DNA of 10,114 bases, taken from positions 1 to 10,114 of the forward strand of contig MU634800.1 of assembly GCA_026770595.1 (NCBI GenBank). The letters run 5' to 3'. The notes below the pieces were generated by a model that was not told where the DNA came from, ran no database searches, and was given only the letters and a program-made list of their open reading frames with translations. Source of the DNA: Ochromonadaceae sp. CCMP2298 (lineage: Eukaryota > Sar > Synurophyceae > Ochromonadales > Ochromonadaceae). Both the position numbers and the translations under genes were made by a program. Of this stretch, positions 6,563 through 10,114 are shown one piece after another. The number at the start of each line of letters is the position of its first letter. The first letter of the stretch is position 1.

Positions 6563-7792
6563 TTAACCGAACAGATCGGCGTTCTTCTCGGCACTCAGCT
6601 CGAGGATGCGCGCCTGGTACTTGGCAATCTCTGCGTCCAGCGTCTTGATCACAGCCGCATCCCCAGGCACCCCTGCACTGATGTGCCCTCCACGCATCTG
6701 CACGCGCTCCTCCAGACCCTTGGCCAGCCTGTCCCTCTTCTGCGCGGACTCAATGAGAGCCTCCGCAGCTACGGGCCCAGGGGTTATTGCGCTGGAGCTG
6801 GAGCTGGAGCTATTGTTCCGCGTCGTCTCCATCCTGTCGATCCTGTCCAGCATCCCGTTCGCGACCCTCTCCATCGCATCGTCGTTCCCACCTCCACCAC
6901 CGCCAGCGCCGCCGCCCCTAGCAGTCAGGTTCCTGCGGTTGACTATCTGAACGGCTGTGGGAATGGAATCTTGGTGAGGCTGGAACGCGTCCTTCTCCAT
7001 CACCAGTTCCCGATTGGCGCGCTTGAGCATCGGAGTGTCCCAGGTTCTGCCAGCGACCAGCGAGCTGAAGGAGGTGGGCCACACATCGTTCTTCCAGTCA
7101 GTGATGATGTACTCCTTGGCTGCCTGCTTGGTCGCGATGAACTGGCAGATCATCGCGTGCATGCTGGCGCAGAAGCCCTTCCGGAAGGGGCTCTTGTCGT
7201 GCCAGTAGAGAGCGTCGGCGAACTCGGCCACCAGGCTCCTGGTTTCCTCCTGCCTGCGTGCAGCCTGCTTCCCACTCTCCGGCTCTCCAGATGCTGCTCC
7301 TGCCTCACGGGGGTTGCGGAGCTGGCCCAAGTACGTACCGACGCGCTGCGCTGCGATCGTGGCCTCGGAATCGGCAGCGAACGCGCCCATGGCGAAGCGC
7401 AGAATCTTGGTCGAGTTCTTGCACTTGCCAAACGCCTCGAGCAGGATGAGTGAGCCAGTGACCTCGATCATCTTCTTGTTGCGGCTGTCGCTGCTGTAGT
7501 AGAGCTTGCCCCTGGTCGTGTCCACGGTGTCCGATAGTTCAGCCGTGGTGTACACGTCGATGATCTGTTGGCGGAACGGAATGATCGCCGTGTCTGACTG
7601 CACAGAAAACTCGCTAAGCGACAACGCCCCAGAAGAGCAGGGCCCATCTCCGGTCTTGAAAACAGGCATAACTACGGCGAGTCCAACTGCCCATGGCTTG
7701 GGCTCCTTCGGGGTCTTCTGCTTTTTGGGAGGAGGAGGCCTTCCCTCACCGCCATCTCCACTATTCATGCTGAGCCAGCCTCTGCCTTCCAT
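6563..7792 (-). CDS. Unrecognised 409-residue nuclear-type protein with Gly/Ser linkers and a C-terminal coiled coil
   Basis: Function is unknown to me. I chose the ATG at 7792 (MEGRGWLSMNSGDGGEGR): upstream codons in the same frame look non-coding, and GTTTTATCAG just before this ATG could be an acceptor of a leader intron. Residues 19-32 (PPPPKKQKTPKEPK) form a nuclear-localisation-like basic patch. The middle is globular: QQIIDVYTTAELSDTVDTTR, MIEVTGSLILLEAFGK, SLVAEFADALYWHDKSPFRK, then AMICQFIATKQAAKEYIITD with nearby WKNDVWP. Then come a Gly run (about 293-302), a Ser run (328-334) and helices with coiled-coil spacing (about 343-364 and 378-404, TLDAEIAKYQARILELSAEK). The fold looks like an uncharacterised DNA- or protein-binding factor. 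It converges on the transposase and could be a second gene of the same mobile element, but nothing proves this. Confidence 0.72.
   Translation of the reverse strand: MEGRGWLSMNSGDGGEGRPPPPKKQKTPKEPKPWAVGLAVVMPVFKTGDGPCSSGALSLSEFSVQSDTAIIPFRQQIIDVYTTAELSDTVDTTRGKLYYSSDSRNKKMIEVTGSLILLEAFGKCKNSTKILRFAMGAFAADSEATIAAQRVGTYLGQLRNPREAGAASGEPESGKQAARRQEETRSLVAEFADALYWHDKSPFRKGFCASMHAMICQFIATKQAAKEYIITDWKNDVWPTSFSSLVAGRTWDTPMLKRANRELVMEKDAFQPHQDSIPTAVQIVNRRNLTARGGGAGGGGGGNDDAMERVANGMLDRIDRMETTRNNSSSSSSSAITPGPVAAEALIESAQKRDRLAKGLEERVQMRGGHISAGVPGDAAVIKTLDAEIAKYQARILELSAEKNADLFG
6791..6811. repeat. GCTGGA hexamer microsatellite
   Basis: The unit GCTGGA is repeated 3.5 times. On the minus strand it encodes part of the Ser run (residues 328-334) of the 409-residue protein, so repeat length changes would alter the linker length without shifting frame. 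Confidence 0.8.
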
Positions 7793-8365
7793 GCTGATAA
7801 AACTGAAACGGTGTAAAACAGTCAGAACAACAAAGCAGGTGGTACAACTGCTATCGAAATGCAGTGGAGTGGAGAGCAGTGCAGTGCAAGCATGTGCAAC
7901 CTCCTGAGATCGTATGCTCTCGCCGACGGCCGTATCTACTGCGTATATGCGTGGTTTACTGTAATTTTTTTGTTTACGACGCCAATTGATTAAAACAAGA
8001 GCTTTTTTTTCCAAACTCTTTTTTTTCTAAAACTCTTTTGAAAAAAGGACACGATTTACGCAAATGACTGTAATCCTCCTCTCATTCTTCAGTTTTTAAC
8101 CAACCGCCAGTATGTTGTTGGCGGGGGGTCAAGGCTGAGAATATTTTGTCCCAACTTTTGGGCGGGCGCGATATCTGCCAAGCACTCTGCCAAGGATCTT
8201 CAGTGGTCTCACTCTCACTCCCAGTTGGTCTCAGCTTTGAGCATCATGGATGTGTCTACCTTTAGGGGTTGTTGGTTTTTGTCAGCAGGCATGGCGATCC
8301 AAAGAGACAGCGATTGGCAGTTGGAACACGATTGCTGCGCCGGTTGTAACTGCGCCGAAGCATGC
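7793..8365. other. Intergenic region between the two minus-strand genes
   Basis: I see no supported gene in these 573 bp. Nearest the 409-residue gene are its leader and probable promoter: a CAGTG/GAGTG pentamer microrepeat at 7862-7886, and at about 7999-8039 a T-rich block with three AACTCTTTT-like units (GAGCT8, AACTCT8, AACTCT4). From 8090 to 8130 a small inverted repeat, CCGCCA...TGGCGG, occurs at about 8105-8125. From 8140 to 8365 lies the probable 3' region of the acidic-tail gene, with no recognised motif. Plus-strand frames here are antisense continuations through low-complexity sequence. Confidence 0.5.
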
Positions 8366-9037
8366 TCAGTCCTGCTCGTCCTCGTTATCGCCCTCCTCGT
8401 CCTGCTCGTCGTCCAGGTCTTCGAGGCCCAGGAAATCGTCCTCCTCCTGGTCGAGGACGTACACCAGACCGGATTTCGCCTTGCGGACTTCCGTCTCGTA
8501 CGCCTTCCGCTCCTCGACACTCTCAGGGGCTATTCTGCTGCTGCTGCTTCCGCTGCTGGATCCGAAGAATCCCCCCTGCAAGCCTCTTGTGGTGGTGGCC
8601 TGTAGAGGGCTGGGGTTAGAAGCATAGCGAGAGCGGTCGTGGAGATTCCTGTTACCCTGGGAGATCAGGAATGCGCTCTTGTCTCGGTACCGGATCTCAA
8701 GGTCGTTGATGTAGACCGTCTGCGTCTCGCGGTTGATCTTCGCACTATACGCCAGAAAGACCGAGGTCACTTCCGAGTAGTAGCCCACAAAGCCTGTGTT
8801 CACAGTCGAGCAGAGGAGCATGGGGTGCTTCGGAGGGGGGAGGCGAGTAACAGCCTCCTGAAACCTCCCCTCAAAGTGGCGAGAGTCCGCCTTGGAGGGG
8901 GTGCGGTAGACCCTGCAGAGGATGGGCTTCAGGCGCTGCATAAAGCGAGACAGATAGGTCCCCGCCTTGTCGCCGGCAGTGAACAGGAGGTCGTCCAAAA
9001 CTAGGAGACATGCGTCCTTACGGCTCGGAACTGCCAT
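8366..9037 (-). CDS. Unrecognised acidic-tailed protein (223 residues from the first in-frame ATG; 5' exon may be missing)
   Basis: I do not recognise this protein. The first in-frame ATG is 9037 (MAVPSRKDACLLVLDDLLFT). The frame is also plausible upstream to about 9078 (ELSKRRLEEVRN). A CTAAC motif followed by GCCAACACGGAG|CTC on the minus strand looks like an acceptor, so an upstream exon may exist. The middle is globular (AGTYLSRFMQRLKPILCR, FEGRFQEAVTRLPPPKHPML, VTSVFLAYSAKINRETQTVY, INDLEIRYRDKSAFLI). It is followed by a Gly/Ser linker (GSSSGSSSSRI), a charged helix and an Asp/Glu tail from about residue 196 to the end (LEDLDDEQDEEGDNEDEQD). Such tails are common in histone-binding and nuclear chaperone proteins, but that is composition only. 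It lies on the same strand as the 409-residue gene, 573 bp upstream of it. Confidence 0.62.
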   Translation of the reverse strand: MAVPSRKDACLLVLDDLLFTAGDKAGTYLSRFMQRLKPILCRVYRTPSKADSRHFEGRFQEAVTRLPPPKHPMLLCSTVNTGFVGYYSEVTSVFLAYSAKINRETQTVYINDLEIRYRDKSAFLISQGNRNLHDRSRYASNPSPLQATTTRGLQGGFFGSSSGSSSSRIAPESVEERKAYETEVRKAKSGLVYVLDQEEDDFLGLEDLDDEQDEEGDNEDEQD

Positions 9038-9600
9038 GTTCCTGACCTCTTCCAGCCGCCTCTTACTGAGCTCCGTGTTGGCGGTTAGATTAATAGCAAC
9101 ACACCCCGCCAATTCCCCCGATGAACAACGCACACAAACCACTGCCGCCAACGGCAGTGTGACCGTGGGTGGCTCCAAAGCAGGGCAGGGTAACACCCTT
9201 CCCCGTTGGCCCACAGCATGTTTCCTGACAGCCCCTCCTCATGGCGATCTCGCACCCCCTTTTCTTCCAAGAGCAGGAGCAGCATTGCCCCCTCCTCAAC
9301 TAAGTCCGGCGCCCCCTCTTCTCCCCAGATGAGTAGATATAGCATTAGGCTGCAGCACCCGAGGACAAAGACCTGGGCCGCATTCTTACATCAAGCCTCA
9401 CATCGATCCCGTTTCCCATCCTCTCCCGTGATCAGTAGGTGCAGCATTGTTGAGCAGCGCAAAAGGGCCAAGAACACCGCCCCTTCCTCCTGCAAAACAG
9501 GACCGCCGACGAAACACGCCAAAGGGAAGTTAGGGACAAGAGCAGAAACAGGGATGCGCAAGGGGGCAGAAGCAGTGGGATGAGGGCAAGGGGAATCTCG
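9038..9600. other. Region without a confident gene; degenerate short repeats
   Basis: On the minus strand three related segments start at ATG codons 9447, 9345 and 9285. They read TMLHLLITGEDGKRDRCEA, LMLYLLIWGEEGAPDLVEE and AMLLLLLEEKGVRDRHEE. The first two are exactly 102 bp (34 codons) apart, in one frame, separated by a TGA near 9390. The plus strand is open from 9206 to 9583 as Ser/Arg/Pro-rich sequence (for example QMSRYSIRLQHPRTKTW). Either strand could be a decayed exon upstream of the acidic-tail gene. I make no gene call. Confidence 0.4.
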
Positions 9601-9604
9601 ATTT

Positions 9605-9635
9605 GGGTTAAGGGTTAGGAGCAGGGTATATAAAG
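9605..9635 (+). promoter_or_regulatory. Telomere-motif plus TATA promoter-like block
   Basis: GGGTTAAGGGTTAGG (9605-9619) is followed 8 bp later by TATATAAA (9628-9635). TTAGGG-type boxes near TATA elements are known promoter sites bound by telomere-repeat factors in several eukaryotes. Read on the minus strand, TTTATATA could instead serve the acidic-tail gene. No convincing transcript body lies to the right. Confidence 0.38.
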
Positions 9636-9737
9636 GAAATAGCAGCGGGGATCGCCAAGTGCCGGGAGCACAAGTGGATATTCAGAACCTTACGATCTAA
9701 GAACGAGCCCGACCGCAGCCACAGTCTAACATCGTTT

Positions 9738-9917
9738 ATGAAACGAGCCAGGAAAAATGTGAATCAGGTGACTTTGTGGACGAATTACACACTCAACAAT
9801 CAATACGTAAACAAGCATATTATATGTGTGACTAGTGTCACCGACACGAGTCACCGTCACAAGTCACCGTCACGAGTCACCGTCACGAGTCACCGACACG
9901 AGTCACCGACGGGTTAG
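9738..9917 (+). CDS. Small doubtful reading frame ending in the telomeric repeat
   Basis: An ATG at 9738, about 100 bp after the TATA-like box, opens 59 codons beginning MKRARKNVNQVTLWTN and ending at a TAG inside the first telomeric repeats. The second half is translated from the 13-bp tandem repeat, whose unit is not a multiple of three, so that part shows no codon constraint. It is most likely a chance frame. It is listed because the promoter-like block and basic N-terminus are the only gene-like signs in this stretch. Confidence 0.15.
   Translation: MKRARKNVNQVTLWTNYTLNNQYVNKHIICVTSVTDTSHRHKSPSRVTVTSHRHESPTG
9835..9910 (+). repeat. 13-bp tandem repeat (GAGTCACCGTCAC), about 5.8 units
   Basis: Units start at 9835, 9848, 9861, 9874, 9887 and 9900, the last truncated at 11 bp. 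The consensus is GAGTCACCG(T/A)CAC. The last unit runs directly into GGGTTAGGG with no spacer. The left edge holds GTGAC-TAGT-GTCAC, a 5-bp inverted repeat at 9828-9841. The GTCAC/TCACCG spacing suggests a protein-binding array, but no factor can be named. Confidence 0.9.
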
Positions 9918-10020
9918 GGTTAGGGTTAGGGTTAGGGTTAGGGTTAGGGTTAGGGTTAGGGTTAGGGTTATGGGTTAGGGTTAGGGTTAGGGTTAGGGTT
10001 AGGGTTAGGTGGGGTTAGGG
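9911..10020 (+). repeat. Telomeric (TTAGGG)n tract, G-rich strand reading rightwards
   Basis: Ten perfect GGGTTA units (9911-9970), one extra T at 9971, six more perfect units (9972-10007), then degenerate GGTGGGGTTAGGGG. The G-rich strand runs 5' to 3' to the right, the orientation of a right-hand chromosome end. However, unique sequence continues beyond it, so this is an interstitial or subtelomeric tract, or a join made in assembly. Decay is confined to the right edge and the single T. Confidence 0.95.
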
Positions 10021-10114
10021 GTGGCGCGGAAGTGGTGCTCCAGCACCACCGTCACAGGGCGAGCTGAGGCGTCTCCGGCCGGACGCAGCACCACCTGCGA
10101 TCTGATCCGGCGGT
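10021..10114. other. GC-rich unique sequence beyond the telomeric tract, with hairpin
   Basis: A perfect inverted repeat GTGGTGC-TCCA-GCACCAC lies at 10032-10049, and a 10-bp palindrome TCCGGCCGGA at 10074-10083. GCACCACC recurs at about 10087, making a further partial copy of the stem. No gene can be assigned in so short a stretch, which runs off the window. Confidence 0.55.

Noticed and set aside
6683-7453. Plus-strand open frame (about 256 codons) antisense to the 409-residue gene
   Set aside because: It has no recognisable motif and unnatural composition, and is explained by low stop density opposite a GC-rich coding gene with better protein character.
7793-8014. Extending the 409-residue protein by 74 codons to an ATG at 8014
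   Set aside because: The added part covers the T-rich tract, pentamer microrepeat and a Cys/His/Thr-rich stretch of non-coding character, and a plausible leader acceptor precedes the ATG at 7792.
8225-8627. Plus-strand frames over the acidic-tail gene
   Set aside because: Their Ser/Leu-rich content is the antisense of Asp/Glu- and Ser-coding runs.
9835-9910. CRISPR-like array
   Set aside because: The units are contiguous 13-mers without spacers, in eukaryotic DNA next to telomeric repeats.

Overview
The window is eukaryotic nuclear DNA. It contains at least four good spliceosomal introns (GTAAGT or GTATGT donors, CTAAC/CTGAC-like branch motifs, pyrimidine-rich acceptors; 65, 87, 65 and 125 nt), a fragment of a eukaryotic condensin gene, a Tc1-like DD34E transposase, and a vertebrate/fungal-type (TTAGGG)n tract near the right end. 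Short introns, TTAGGG repeats and a Tc1-like transposase fit a fungus or a compact-genome protist, but I cannot place the lineage. The number of broken genes, degenerate repeats and telomeric DNA suggests a subtelomeric or otherwise fast-decaying region.

Layout. (1) 1-2594, plus strand: two diverged tandem copies (offset about 810-855 bp) of an unrecognised gene. Both carry in-frame stops, and copy 1 also has frameshifts. Copy 2 keeps one frame from 1145 to 1946 (two stops), then reads through two introns into a basic coiled-coil exon ending at 2594. (2) 2874-3585, minus strand: a truncated pseudogene of condensin subunit 3 (CAP-G type) in three frames with one upstream nonsense codon. The decayed stretch 3616-3954 lies upstream. 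(3) 4079-5362, plus strand: a three-exon gene of unknown function with a C-terminal Cys cluster and a probable one-base frameshift near its start. (4) 5404-6495, plus strand: a near-intact Tc1-like transposase starting only 41 bp after that gene stops. (5) 6563-7792 and 8366-9037, minus strand: two unrecognised protein genes. The first is a 409-residue protein with a nuclear-type basic patch, Gly and Ser linkers and a C-terminal coiled coil. The second is a protein of about 223 residues or more with a very acidic tail, possibly lacking a 5' exon. (6) 9038-9740: no confident gene, but a degenerate approximately 102-bp repeat and a telomere-motif-plus-TATA promoter-like block. (7) 9835-10020: a 13-bp tandem repeat running straight into 16 perfect GGGTTA units plus degenerate ones, followed by at least 94 bp of unique GC-rich DNA with a hairpin.

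The genes do not form a recognisable pathway. The most useful points are the tandem decayed family with its partly preserved splicing, the condensin fragment, the uncharacterised genes around an apparently complete transposase, and the composite 13-bp/TTAGGG tract. No tRNA, rRNA or CRISPR was seen.
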